From: Lentzea pudingi
Lineage (GTDB): Bacteria > Actinomycetota > Actinomycetes > Mycobacteriales > Pseudonocardiaceae
DNA: 64,000 nt
Direction: 5' to 3'
Assembly (NCBI RefSeq): GCF_014646255.1
Contig: NZ_BMNC01000001.1
Span: forward strand, 809,366 to 873,365
Position numbers and translations under genes: made by a program. The notes beneath the pieces are model-generated. The model was given only the letters and a program-made list of their open reading frames with translations, ran no database searches and had not been told where the DNA came from. Shown piece after piece: positions 1-12,563 of the stretch. Each line of letters starts with the position of its first letter. Position 1 is the stretch's first letter.

Positions 1-485
1 TGCAACCGTTGCGTCCCGGCGGGCGGACGACGGCGGCGTTGTCGTCGCAGATCTCCGACGGCGCCTCGGCGGTGCTGGTGGTGTCGGAACAGGCGGTGCG
101 CGAGCACAAGTTGACGCCACGGGCCCGCGTGCACCACATGTCCGCGCGGGGCTCCGACCCGATCTACATGCTGACCGCGCCGATCCGGGCGACGAAGTAC
201 GCGTTGGAACGGGCCGGGATGTCCATTTCGGACATCGACCTGTTCGAGATCAACGAGGCGTTCGCGTCGGTGGCGCTGGCCTGGGCGAAGGAGCTGAAGA
301 TCGACCTGGGGCGCGTGAACGTCAACGGGGGAGCCCTTGCGTTGGGCCACCCGATCGGCGCGACCGGCACCAAGCTGTTCACGACGTTGCTGCACGAGCT
401 GGAGCGGACGGGTGGCCGGTTCGGGCTGCAGACCATGTGCGAGGGCGGCGGTCAGGCGAACGTGACGATCATCGAACGGCTCTGA
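1..485 (+). CDS. fadA6: Acetyl-CoA acetyltransferase FadA6, 5' end missing
   Basis: C-terminal part of a thiolase; the reading frame is open to the left edge, so the start lies outside the window. Visible thiolase signatures are [12 protein letters not shown], the NEAFA motif, the GGALALGHPIGATG catalytic-His motif and a final MCEGGGQANVTIIERL that carries the second catalytic Cys. In Mycobacterium the thiolase beside the ipd genes is FadA6, which cleaves the product left after opening of steroid rings C and D. It converges on ipdC with a 17-base overlap. The paralogous thiolase at 6370-7497 is assigned to the side chain because it sits beside cyp125. Family is clear; the FadA6 label rests on context. 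Confidence 0.85.
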   Translation, partial: QPLRPGGRTTAALSSQISDGASAVLVVSEQAVREHKLTPRARVHHMSARGSDPIYMLTAPIRATKYALERAGMSISDIDLFEINEAFASVALAWAKELKIDLGRVNVNGGALALGHPIGATGTKLFTTLLHELERTGGRFGLQTMCEGGGQANVTIIERL

Positions 486-1518
486 GCCGGTCGATCGCCG
501 CTTCGGCGTCCTTGACGATTCCTTCGATCAGGTCCGCGCACGTCGGCAGGTCGCCGAGCAGTCCGGCGACCTGACCCGACGCGAGCACACCCGCGTCGGT
601 GCGGCCCTCGACAAGACCGGCTTTGAGCAACATCGGCGTGTTCGCGGCCATGATCACCTGCGACCACGTGAGGTCCTTGCCGTGCTTCATGGCGAGGCCC
701 TCGCGGATCATCGCGCGCCAGCTCAGCCCGGTGTGCTGCCGGAACCGGGCCGCGTTGGTGACGGCCCGCGCGAGGCTGCTGGCACGCCCGGACTTTTCCA
801 GGTGCTCGACCAGGTCTGACCGCAGAACCCGGTGCGGCAGGCCGTCGACGCGCGTGGTCACGACCGTGCCGTTCAGATCTCGTTGCAGGTACGCGTGTTT
901 CACCGCGTCCGGGACCGTGCTCTCCTGGGTGAGCAGGAACCTGGTGCCCATCGCGATGCCGGCCGCGCCGTACGCCAGTGCGGCGGCGAGGCCCCGTCCG
1001 TCGAAGAAACCACCGGCCGCGATCACCGGGATGTCGACGGCGTCCAGCACGCTGGGGAGCAGCAGGGTCGTGGCGACACCGCCGGTGTGGCCGCCGCCCT
1101 CGCCGCCCTGGACGATCACCGCGTGGGCGCCCCACTTCGCGACCTTCTCCGCGTGCCGGGCCGCGCCGATCGACGGGATCACGACGACCCCGGCGTCGTT
1201 CAGCTTCGCGATCATGTCCGGTTTCGGTGCCAGCGCGAAGGAAGCGACCTTCACCTGTTCGCGGATCAGCAGGTCGATCCGCTCCGGGGCGTCGTGCGCG
1301 TCGGCCCGCAGGTTCACGCCGAACGGCGCGGTCGTGCGCGAGCGGGTCTCCTTGATCGCGGCTTCGAGCTCCGCGTAGGTCATGGTGGCGGAGGCCAGGA
1401 TGCCGAGCCCGCCCGCCTCGGCGGTCGCGGACACCAGCCGTGGCCCCGCGACCCAGCCCATCCCGGTCTGCACGACCGGGTGCCGCACGCCGACCAGGTC
1501 CGTGAGTGCGGTCCTCAC
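469..1518 (-). CDS. ipdC: IpdC, NAD(P)H/flavin reductase of steroid ring C/D degradation (NMO-like fold)
   Basis: A 349-aa TIM-barrel protein of the nitronate monooxygenase/2-nitropropane dioxygenase family. The N-terminus reads VRTALTDLVGVRHPVVQTGMGW; the flavin-phosphate region GGEGGGHTGGVATTLLLP and AAGGFFDGRGLAAALAYGA are intact. The GTG start at 1518 shares a GTGA overlap with the ipdB stop, so it is translationally coupled. IpdC in Mycobacterium and Rhodococcus acts on hydroxylated 5-OH-HIC-CoA-type intermediates before ring D is opened. An open frame continues upstream to 2346, but that part lies inside ipdB. Order ipdA-ipdB-ipdC matches Rv3551-Rv3553. Likely controlled from the KstR2-like site at 3780. 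Confidence 0.88.
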   Translation of the reverse strand: MRTALTDLVGVRHPVVQTGMGWVAGPRLVSATAEAGGLGILASATMTYAELEAAIKETRSRTTAPFGVNLRADAHDAPERIDLLIREQVKVASFALAPKPDMIAKLNDAGVVVIPSIGAARHAEKVAKWGAHAVIVQGGEGGGHTGGVATTLLLPSVLDAVDIPVIAAGGFFDGRGLAAALAYGAAGIAMGTRFLLTQESTVPDAVKHAYLQRDLNGTVVTTRVDGLPHRVLRSDLVEHLEKSGRASSLARAVTNAARFRQHTGLSWRAMIREGLAMKHGKDLTWSQVIMAANTPMLLKAGLVEGRTDAGVLASGQVAGLLGDLPTCADLIEGIVKDAEAAIDRLRAVR

Positions 1519-2228
1519 TGTGGAACTTCCTTGTCGCGCTTGCCACCCGGATCGAGCTTCGTCCTGATCAGCTCGAGTTCCTCGTCGGTCGGGAGCCGGG
1601 TCTCGACCACGTCCTGGGCGACGAGCGGGAACGAGGTCTGCTTCTGCACCTCGTCGACGGACACCCCGGGGTGCACGGACAGGACGCGCATCGAGTGGTC
1701 CGGGGTGTCGAAGCTGAGCACCGCCAGGTTCGTGACGACGCGGTGGACGTCGTGGAACGGGCCGACGGCTTTGTCGTAGCCGACACCGGACACCACGTCC
1801 ACCGCCTCGACCAGCACGCGCGGGCTGTGCCGCGGCACCCAGTAGCTGGTGCGGTGGTTGACGGTGTTGCCGGGCGCGCCGCGGAAGCCCAGGAGCTGCC
1901 GGGTGGGCTTGGCGTGGTCGCCGATCGCGGAGATGTTCTGGTTGCCGAACCGGTCGACCTGGTTCGCGCCCATCACGACGTGCCGGCGGCCGTGCGCCAC
2001 GACGTCGAACACCTTGCGGTACGGCAGCCAGCCCTCCACGGTGGACTCGGCCGTCAGCAGGAACGCCTCGCCGTCGCTGAGCAGCAGGTCCGGCTCGGTC
2101 GTGAGGCGGGCGAGCTTCGCGCCGAGCGACGGGATGAGACCCATCGGGCTGGCGAGCGTCTCCCCGGCTCCGAGGAACAGGTCGGCGCAGGCCGCGACGC
2201 AGACTTCGGCGCGCGTGATGTCGCTCAT
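1515..2228 (-). CDS. ipdB: IpdB, beta subunit of COCHEA-CoA hydrolase
   Basis: 237 aa, the usual length for the small subunit of the class I CoA-transferase-like IpdAB complex. In Mycobacterium this heterodimer hydrolyses the ring C of the cholesterol-derived intermediate COCHEA-CoA rather than moving CoA between acids. The N-terminus MSDITRAEVCVAACADLFLG and the block MGANQVDRFGNQNIS are typical of this branch. The ATG shares an ATGA overlap with the ipdA stop and the stop overlaps the ipdC GTG, so three subunits/enzymes are co-translated. It acts in the cytoplasm on a CoA thioester. Assignment combines family likeness and the conserved gene order. Confidence 0.9.
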   Translation of the reverse strand: MSDITRAEVCVAACADLFLGAGETLASPMGLIPSLGAKLARLTTEPDLLLSDGEAFLLTAESTVEGWLPYRKVFDVVAHGRRHVVMGANQVDRFGNQNISAIGDHAKPTRQLLGFRGAPGNTVNHRTSYWVPRHSPRVLVEAVDVVSGVGYDKAVGPFHDVHRVVTNLAVLSFDTPDHSMRVLSVHPGVSVDEVQKQTSFPLVAQDVVETRLPTDEELELIRTKLDPGGKRDKEVPQ

Positions 2229-3022
2229 CCCAGGAACCTCTCGTAGAACTCCGGCCAGGCCTCCAGATCGGACGCCGCGGTGGCGTACTCACGTTGAAGG
2301 GCCTCGTCACGGCCGTAGTCGGGCACGCAACTCGTGAACCCCGCACCGCCCGGTGCTTCCACCACGCCGTCGACCATCATCCGGTTGAGCAGCAACGTTT
2401 GCGGTGGCCCGTCGAACGTCTCCACGATCTGCTCGCACGAGACATAACGACGATCGGCGGCCAGGCAGAACAGGTCATCGAAATACGGATCAGGCCCGAG
2501 GTACTGGGCGTTGCCGTGCTTGTCCGCACGGTTGAGGTGCACCAACGCGACGTCGAGCTTCAACGCCGGCATCGCGACCAGTTCCTCGCCGTCGTCGTAC
2601 GGCGATCGCACGGTCTTCAGTTCTGGCGCGTGCTTCAGCACGTCCGATCCGAGTCCTGCCCTGATCGGCAGGAACGGCAGCCGGTGGCCCGCCGCCCGCA
2701 GCCCGGTCTGGAACATGCCCTCGTCCAGCTCCAGCACCTCGATCGCGGCGGTCTCGCGCGCCCGTTTGAACCACGGGTCGTACGGGATCGAGTCGAGCGA
2801 GACGAAACCGTAGACGAGCTTGCGGACCTTGCCCGCCGCGCACAACAGCCCGGCGTCCGCACCGCCGTACGTGACGACCGTCAGGTCCTTCGCCGGAGAC
2901 CGCAGCAGCGCTTTGACCAGCGTCATCGGCTTGCGCCGCGAGCCCCAGCCGCCGATGCCGACGGTCATCCCGTCCTTTATCCCGCCGACGACCTCGTCAG
3001 CTGTCATTCGCTTGTCGCGCAT
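2225..3022 (-). CDS. ipdA: IpdA, alpha subunit of COCHEA-CoA hydrolase
   Basis: 265 aa. Conserved blocks include GMTVGIGGWGSRRKPM near residues 19-33, VVTYGGADAGLLCAAGKV and GYGFVSLDS-like YGFVSLDSIPYDPWF, closely resembling the M. tuberculosis protein Rv3551, though this copy is somewhat shorter than that one (about 290 aa). It pairs with IpdB to open ring C. The chosen ATG (MRDKR) matches the mycobacterial N-terminus MPDKR and overlaps the echA20 end by 26 bases; an internal ATG five codons later is possible. The gene is third in the leftward echA20-ipdA-ipdB-ipdC operon. Confidence 0.9.
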   Translation of the reverse strand: MRDKRMTADEVVGGIKDGMTVGIGGWGSRRKPMTLVKALLRSPAKDLTVVTYGGADAGLLCAAGKVRKLVYGFVSLDSIPYDPWFKRARETAAIEVLELDEGMFQTGLRAAGHRLPFLPIRAGLGSDVLKHAPELKTVRSPYDDGEELVAMPALKLDVALVHLNRADKHGNAQYLGPDPYFDDLFCLAADRRYVSCEQIVETFDGPPQTLLLNRMMVDGVVEAPGGAGFTSCVPDYGRDEALQREYATAASDLEAWPEFYERFLG

Positions 3023-3764
3023 GGTTTCCGTCCAGGAAGGCCTGCCGGGCGTGGTCCGACACGCCGGTGAGGTTCAGCTCGAAGGTGAAGCCCTGCTCGA
3101 AGCGGTAACTCTGGTGCACGCGCTGCGGGTCGATGCCGTTGATGGCCTCCTTGGCCGCCCGGATCACCGCCGTGTCCTTCTTCGCGATCTCCTTGGCGAT
3201 CTCGCGAGCCGCGTCGTCGAGTTGCGCGCGTGGCACGACCTCGACGACGCTGCCGTGGTGGTGCAGCGTCTGCGCACTGACGTTGCGAGCTGTGTAGTAC
3301 AGCGTCCGCATGAGGTGCTGCGGAACGAGCCGGGCCAGGTGCGTGGCCGCGCCCAGCGCTCCTCGATCGACCTCGGGCAGCCCGAACGTGGCGTCGTCGG
3401 ACGCCACGATGATGTCCGCGTTGCCGACCAGTCCCACGCCGCCGCCGAGGCAGAACCCGTTCACCGCGGCGATCACCGGCACCTCGCAGTCGTACACGGC
3501 CGCGAAAGCCTTGGCGCACCCCCGATTGGCCGCCACCAGCGCGTTGTAGCCCTCGGCGCGCTGGATCTCCTTGAGGTCGACGCCCGCGCAGAAGCCGCGG
3601 TTCTCGGCCCTCAGGATCACCACCCGCGCCTCCGGGTCCTCACCCGCGGACGTGACGGCCCTGGCCAGCTCGAACCAGCCCTGCGACGGGATGGCGTTGA
3701 CCGGGGGATAGTCGACGGTGACCTCGATGATGCCGTTTTCGGTGTGGCTGCTGGAGATTCCCAT
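2997..3764 (-). CDS. echA20: EchA20, crotonase-family steroid ring D hydrolase
   Basis: 255-aa crotonase. The oxyanion-hole regions are visible as FCAGVDLKE and NGFCLGGGVGLV. In M. tuberculosis EchA20 hydrolyses ring D of HIEC-CoA, giving the substrate of IpdAB; that is family knowledge, not something the sequence alone proves. First gene of the leftward operon; its ATG lies 15 bases from a KstR2-like palindrome (3780-3797), so the promoter is probably repressed by KstR2 until HIP-CoA accumulates. Divergent SDR genes start at 3828. Confidence 0.88.
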   Translation of the reverse strand: MGISSSHTENGIIEVTVDYPPVNAIPSQGWFELARAVTSAGEDPEARVVILRAENRGFCAGVDLKEIQRAEGYNALVAANRGCAKAFAAVYDCEVPVIAAVNGFCLGGGVGLVGNADIIVASDDATFGLPEVDRGALGAATHLARLVPQHLMRTLYYTARNVSAQTLHHHGSVVEVVPRAQLDDAAREIAKEIAKKDTAVIRAAKEAINGIDPQRVHQSYRFEQGFTFELNLTGVSDHARQAFLDGNHARQANDS

Positions 3765-3779
3765 GGAGCCGCCTTCCGA

Positions 3780-3797
3780 ACCAAGCGATTGCTTGGT
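3780..3797. promoter_or_regulatory. KstR2-like operator
   Basis: ACCAAGCGATTGCTTGGT is an 18-bp inverted repeat with 7-bp perfect arms around GATT. The KstR2 consensus AnCAAGnnCTTGnT is matched at 11 or 12 of the fixed positions depending on register. It sits in the 63-bp gap between echA20 and the divergent SDR gene, where one repressor could control both directions. The extended arms differ from the standard 14-bp KstR2 site, so another TetR repressor is possible. Confidence 0.65.
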
Positions 3798-3827
3798 AAC
3801 TTAGCAGTGCCGGAGCGACCGGGGTAG

Positions 3828-4589
3828 GTGCTGGTGGAACTGGACCTCGACGGAGCAGTGGTCCTCGTGACGGGCGGCGTGCGGGGTGTCGGTCTCGGCA
3901 TCACCCGAGCGTTTCTCGCTGCCGGGGCCGTCGTCGTGACGTGCGCTCGCCGGCCCGCAGAGGTCGACGGCGCGTCGTTCATGTCGTGTGACGTGCGGGA
4001 TGCCGGGCAGGTGAACGCGCTGGTGTCCGGGATCGTCGCCTCGTACGGCCATCTCGACGTCGTGGTGAACAACGCCGGTGGGGCCCCGTTCGCGTTGGCG
4101 GACAAGGCTTCGCCGCGGTTCCACTCGAAGATCGTCGAGCTGAACCTGCTGGCACCGTTGCTGGTGTCCCAGGCGGCGAACGCCGTGATGCAGACGCAGG
4201 AGTCCGGCGGGTCGATCGTGAACGTGAGCAGCATCAGCGGACGGCGTCCGTCACCTGGTACCGCCGCTTACGGTGCCGCGAAGGCCGGTCTCGACAACCT
4301 GACGTCGTCGCTGGCCGTCGAGTGGGCGCCGAAGGTGCGGGTCAACGCGCTGGCCGTCGGCATGGTGCGCACCGAACAGTCGCACCTGCACTACGGCTCC
4401 GAGGCCGGGATCGAGGCCGTGGCGAAGACCGTGCCGTTGGGGCGTCTCGCGGCACCGGACGAGATCGGCGCGTGTGCCGTGTTCCTGGCGTCACCGCTGG
4501 CGTCGTACGTGAGCGGCGCGACCTTGGTCGTTCATGGCGGGGGAGAAGCACCCGCGTTCCTGACCGCAGCCGATGGGGGTTCTGGATGA
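3828..4589 (+). CDS. SDR-family oxidoreductase, Rv3549c-like
   Basis: 253-aa short-chain dehydrogenase/reductase. It has the NAD(P) loop TGGVRGVG near the N-terminus, NNAG, the catalytic Ser region NVSSISG and YxxxK as YGAAK. The GTG at 3828 is taken as start; a second GTG at 3834 has better spacing from GGGGTAGG and is equally likely. Stop and next start overlap as ATGA. In Mycobacterium two SDR genes (Rv3548c-Rv3549c) sit beside echA20-ipdAB, and this pair matches them in place. The exact steroid intermediate oxidised or reduced cannot be read from sequence. Confidence 0.82.
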   Translation: MLVELDLDGAVVLVTGGVRGVGLGITRAFLAAGAVVVTCARRPAEVDGASFMSCDVRDAGQVNALVSGIVASYGHLDVVVNNAGGAPFALADKASPRFHSKIVELNLLAPLLVSQAANAVMQTQESGGSIVNVSSISGRRPSPGTAAYGAAKAGLDNLTSSLAVEWAPKVRVNALAVGMVRTEQSHLHYGSEAGIEAVAKTVPLGRLAAPDEIGACAVFLASPLASYVSGATLVVHGGGEAPAFLTAADGGSG

Positions 4590-5440
4590 GCCGGGTCGTG
4601 ATCGTGACGGGGGCGGGACGGGGCATCGGCCGGGCCCACGCGCTGGCGTTCGGTGCCATCGGAGCGAGGGTCGTGGTGAACGACCTCTCGGCGGCGGTCG
4701 CGGGCGAGGTGGCGGAGCAGATCGGGCCGCGGGCCGTCGTCAACACCGACGACGTCGGCACCTGGGCGGGCGCGCGGCGGCTGGTCGAGACCGCGGTGTC
4801 CGAATTCGGCGGGCTGGACGTCCTCGTCAACAACGCGGGCATCGTGCGGGACCGCATGGTCGTCGGCTGCAGCGAGGACGAGTGGGACGAGGTCGTCCGC
4901 GTGCACCTCAAAGGCCATTTCGCGACGCTGCACCACGCGGCCGCGCACTGGCGGGCCGTGCACAAGGCGGGCGGCGCGGTGAACGGCCGCGTGATCAACA
5001 CGTCGTCCGGCGCGGGACTGTTCGGCAGCGTCGGGCAGGCGAACTACTCGGCGGCCAAGGCCGGGATCGCCTCGATGACGCTGGTCGCGGCCGCGGAACT
5101 GGCCCGGTACGGCATCACGGTCAACGCGATCGCCCCGGCCGCGCGGACCAGGATGACCGAGGCGACGTTCGCGGACATGATGGCGGCGCCCGAGGACGGG
5201 TTCGACGCGATGGCGCCGGAGAACATCTCGCCGCTGGTCGTGTGGCTCGGCAGCGAGGAGGCCGGGGACGTGACCGGCCGGATGTTCGAGGTCGATGGCG
5301 GACGCGTCTGCGTGGTGCACGGGTGGCGGCGCGGGCCGGAGGTCGACAAGGGCTCGCGGTGGTCGCCGGACGAGCTCGGGCCCGTCGTGCGCGAGCTGGT
5401 CGCCGACGACCACCCGACGCCGGTCTACGGAGCCGAGTAA
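4586..5440 (+). CDS. SDR-family oxidoreductase, Rv3548c-like
   Basis: 284-aa SDR of the longer 17-beta-HSD type. The loop TGAGRGIG, NNAG, NTSSGAG and YSAAK are all intact, so it should be active. The C-terminus extends about 30 residues past the usual VDGG block, as in Hsd4A-like proteins that act on CoA-linked steroid intermediates. The ATG overlaps the stop of the previous SDR. Similar in layout to the protein at 26338-27186, suggesting paralogues for different steps. Substrate is inferred only from the cluster. Confidence 0.82.
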   Translation: MSRVVIVTGAGRGIGRAHALAFGAIGARVVVNDLSAAVAGEVAEQIGPRAVVNTDDVGTWAGARRLVETAVSEFGGLDVLVNNAGIVRDRMVVGCSEDEWDEVVRVHLKGHFATLHHAAAHWRAVHKAGGAVNGRVINTSSGAGLFGSVGQANYSAAKAGIASMTLVAAAELARYGITVNAIAPAARTRMTEATFADMMAAPEDGFDAMAPENISPLVVWLGSEEAGDVTGRMFEVDGGRVCVVHGWRRGPEVDKGSRWSPDELGPVVRELVADDHPTPVYGAE

Positions 5441-5450
5441 CTTCGATCAG

Positions 5451-9011
<3,561 letters not shown>

Positions 9012-9018
9012 AAACGAC

Positions 9019-9052
9019 TGAGGTCCCTCCACCTGCGGATGGAGGGACCTCA
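9019..9052. terminator. Hairpin terminator between convergent operons
   Basis: A 13-bp perfect stem (9019-9031 pairing with 9040-9052) around an 8-base loop, seven bases after the cyp125 stop and 12 bases before the end of the leftward operon. It lacks a clear T run and would serve both directions. Confidence 0.7.
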
Positions 9053-9064
9053 TGCTGTGCTGGG

Positions 9065-9505
9065 TCAGGTCTCGACGCGCAGGGTCGCGAGGGCCCGTTC
9101 GGTCTCCCAGAACGCCCGCATCGACTTGATCAGGCCGTCCTCGCCCACGTTGTAGACGAACACGCCCTCGGTGTCCACCCGCGCGCCGCCGGGCAGGAAC
9201 GCGCTGATCGTGCCGACGTTCGCGCACTCCGAGCCCGCCGCGAACGAGTCGTGCATCGCGAACTCGAAGCGCTCCACGTTGGCGATCGCCAGGTCCCAGA
9301 ACGCGGCGATCGCCTCCTTGCCGTGATGCCCCTTGCCTTCGGCGTCGAACATCGACGGACCCACCGGGTCCTCGACCACGGCGTCCTCGGCGAACAGGGC
9401 CAGCCACTCGTCCTTCAAGCCGCGCGTCACGCAGTCCATCGACCGCCAGGACGCCACGCGGGCAGGGGTTTCCGTCTTGGACGCCGTCCAGGTCACCGCT
9501 GTCAT
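9065..9505 (-). CDS. SnoaL/NTF2-like protein, KSI-fold
   Basis: 146 aa with the alpha+beta barrel pattern of the NTF2/SnoaL superfamily: GLKDEWLALFAEDAVVEDPVGPSMFD and GKEAIAAFWDLA near the N-terminal third, then alternating beta strands. The family includes ketosteroid isomerases and polyketide cyclases. The ATG overlaps the stop of the LLM gene before it (ATGA), so it is the last gene of a five-gene leftward operon with ltp3/ltp4. A role on a steroid intermediate is likely from context but the catalytic acid of true KSI cannot be assigned with confidence. Confidence 0.75.
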   Translation of the reverse strand: MTAVTWTASKTETPARVASWRSMDCVTRGLKDEWLALFAEDAVVEDPVGPSMFDAEGKGHHGKEAIAAFWDLAIANVERFEFAMHDSFAAGSECANVGTISAFLPGGARVDTEGVFVYNVGEDGLIKSMRAFWETERALATLRVET

Positions 9506-10358
9506 GCGAACTCTCCGATCACCTCGTCGGCGAAGCGCCGAAGTCCGTCCTTCTTGGCCTGCAGACCGCCGTCGAATCCGACGCCGTAGAACAGCCACGG
9601 CACGACGATCGTGTCGGTCACCCCGGCCTCGGCCATCTGCTTGTAGCCGTCGAGCCCGAACCGGTCGATGCACACGGCCTGGATCTCGAACGGCCGCTCG
9701 AACGCGCCGAGGTCGCCGAGCGTCGCGATGACGGACTTCAGCTCGTCGAACTTGATCATCGCGGACGTCCAGCCGTCCCCGACGCGGGCGGCGCGCTTCA
9801 ACGCTGCGGGGGAGTGGCCACCGACGTAGAACGGCACCGGCGAGGTGGGTGCCGGCGACATCTGCAGCCGGTCGAAGTCGAAGTAGTCACCGTGGTACTC
9901 GACCATGCCACCGCCGAGCACGAGCTTCAGCACGTCGATCATCTCGTCCACGCGCGCGCCGCGGTTCTTGAACGGCACCCCGCACCACTCGAACTCCTCC
10001 GGCGACCAGCCGAGGCCCACGCCGAAGCCGAACCGGTTGCCGGTCATGTGCGCGACCGACCCGACCTGGCGGGCGAGCAGCAACGGGTTGCGGGAGCCCA
10101 GTTTCAGCACCTGCGTGTAGAAGTTGATCCGGGACGTCACGGCGCCCATCGCGGCGGCGGCGACGAACGGGTCCACCCACGGGGTGTCGGCGTTCCACAT
10201 CCGGGAACCGTCGGGCGTGTACGGGTAGTCGGCGGAGACCTTCTCCGAGAAGAAGAGGGAGTCCGGCAGCGCGATCGAGGCGTAGCCGCACTCCTCGGCG
10301 CACTGCGCCAGCTCGGTCAGCTGGTCGAGCGGGCTCATGGCGATGCCAACGGTGAACT

Positions 10359-10362
<4 letters not shown>
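9502..10362 (-). CDS. LLM-class (F420/FMN-dependent) oxidoreductase
   Basis: 286-aa luciferase-like TIM barrel of the TIGR03619 type: VKFTVGIAMSPLDQL at the start, GFGVGLGWSPEEFEWCGVPF and PVPFYVGGHSPAALKRAARVGDGW in the core. The GTG shares GTGA with the ltp3 stop and the stop shares ATGA with the next gene, giving tight translational coupling. Such enzymes use F420H2 or reduced flavin. In the steroid clusters they flank ltp3/ltp4, but substrates are unknown. Confidence 0.8.
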
Positions 10363-11500
<1,138 letters not shown>

Positions 11501-11504
<4 letters not shown>

Positions 11505-12556
11505 TCACGCCCTTCCATGACGCAGACGAGGTTCTGTTGGAGCAAGGGGCCGCTGGTGGCGTGCCCGAGGACCTTCTGAGCGGTGCCGTCGTGGATCCGG
11601 CGAGCCGCTTCGCCGATGCGGGCCAGGCCCGCGGCGAACATCGGGTTGCCCGCCAGCACACCGCCGGACGGGTTCACGGTCACGTCGTCGCCGAGGCCGA
11701 GCGCCTGGCGAAGCAGGATCTCCTGGTGCGTGAACGGCGCGTGCAGCTCGGCGAGCTCGACGCCGTCAGCGCCTGCCGCCTTGCCCGCGGCCACGGCTGA
11801 AGGGGAAGTCGTCAGGTCGCGCGTGCCGAACGACGGTGAGTCGACGCGGTGCTCGAAGCCGGTGATCCACGCCGGACGTTCGCACAGCTCGCGGGCCTTG
11901 TCTCCCGCTGCCAGCACGATCGTGGCCGCGCCGTCCGTGATCGGCGCGCAGTCGTGGCGGCGCAACGGATCGGCGACGTAGGGAAGAGCCAGGAGTTCGT
12001 CGGCATCGACCTCGCCGGACAGTTGCGCCAGCGGGTTCGAGAGAGCGTGCTGCCTGCTCTGCGCGGCCACGGCGGCCATCGCGCGTTCGTCCCACAGGCC
12101 GTTCTCGATGCCCATCCGCGCCTGGATCCCGGCCAGTCCGAGCGAGTCGGGCCACAGTGGAGTGACGAGGTACGGGTCGAGCTGCATGGCCATGACCCGG
12201 CGCAACTGGCCGGCCGACGACTTGCCGAAGCCGTAGACCAGGGCCGTGTCGACCTCGCCGCAGAGCAGCTTGACCCACGCCTCGTAAAGCGCCCACGCGG
12301 CGTCCATCTCGACGTGCGACTCGGCGATCGGCGGGAACGCGCCGATCGCGTCGACCGCCGAGACGAACGAGAACGCGCGTCCCGCCAGGTAGTCCGAGGA
12401 GCCCGAGCACCAGAACCCGATGTCGGTCTTGGTGAGCCCGAGGCCGCCGAGCACCTCGTGGAAGATCGGCACCAGCATCTCGACACCGTTGGTGGTGCCG
12501 TCGGTCTCGCGCACGCAGGGCGTCTGCGCGAAGCCGACTACCGCAATGTCACGCAC
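11501..12556 (-). CDS. ltp4: Ltp4-type thiolase-fold lyase
   Basis: 351 aa, second thiolase-like protein of the operon. Start RDIAVVGFAQTPCVRE; later blocks include WCSGSSDYLAGRAFSF and VNPSGGVLAGNPMFAAGLARIGEAA. The frame begins earlier, at 12607, but that extension overlaps the DUF35 gene and lacks homology, so the GTG at 12556 is taken, seven bases after the DUF35 stop. Together with the DUF35 protein it is expected to form a retro-aldol complex that releases a branched fragment from 24-alkyl sterol side chains; that is family knowledge. Confidence 0.84.
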
Positions 12557-12563
12557 GCGAGCC

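Noticed and set aside
469..2346. A 625-codon frame that would join IpdC to an upstream domain
   Set aside because: The upstream part lies inside ipdB in another frame; IpdC likeness begins at the GTG at 1518, which overlaps the ipdB stop.
1515..3022. IpdA/IpdB read as an ordinary 3-oxoacid CoA-transferase
   Set aside because: Position between echA20 and ipdC and the GGWGSRRKPM block place them with the ring-opening hydrolase IpdAB.
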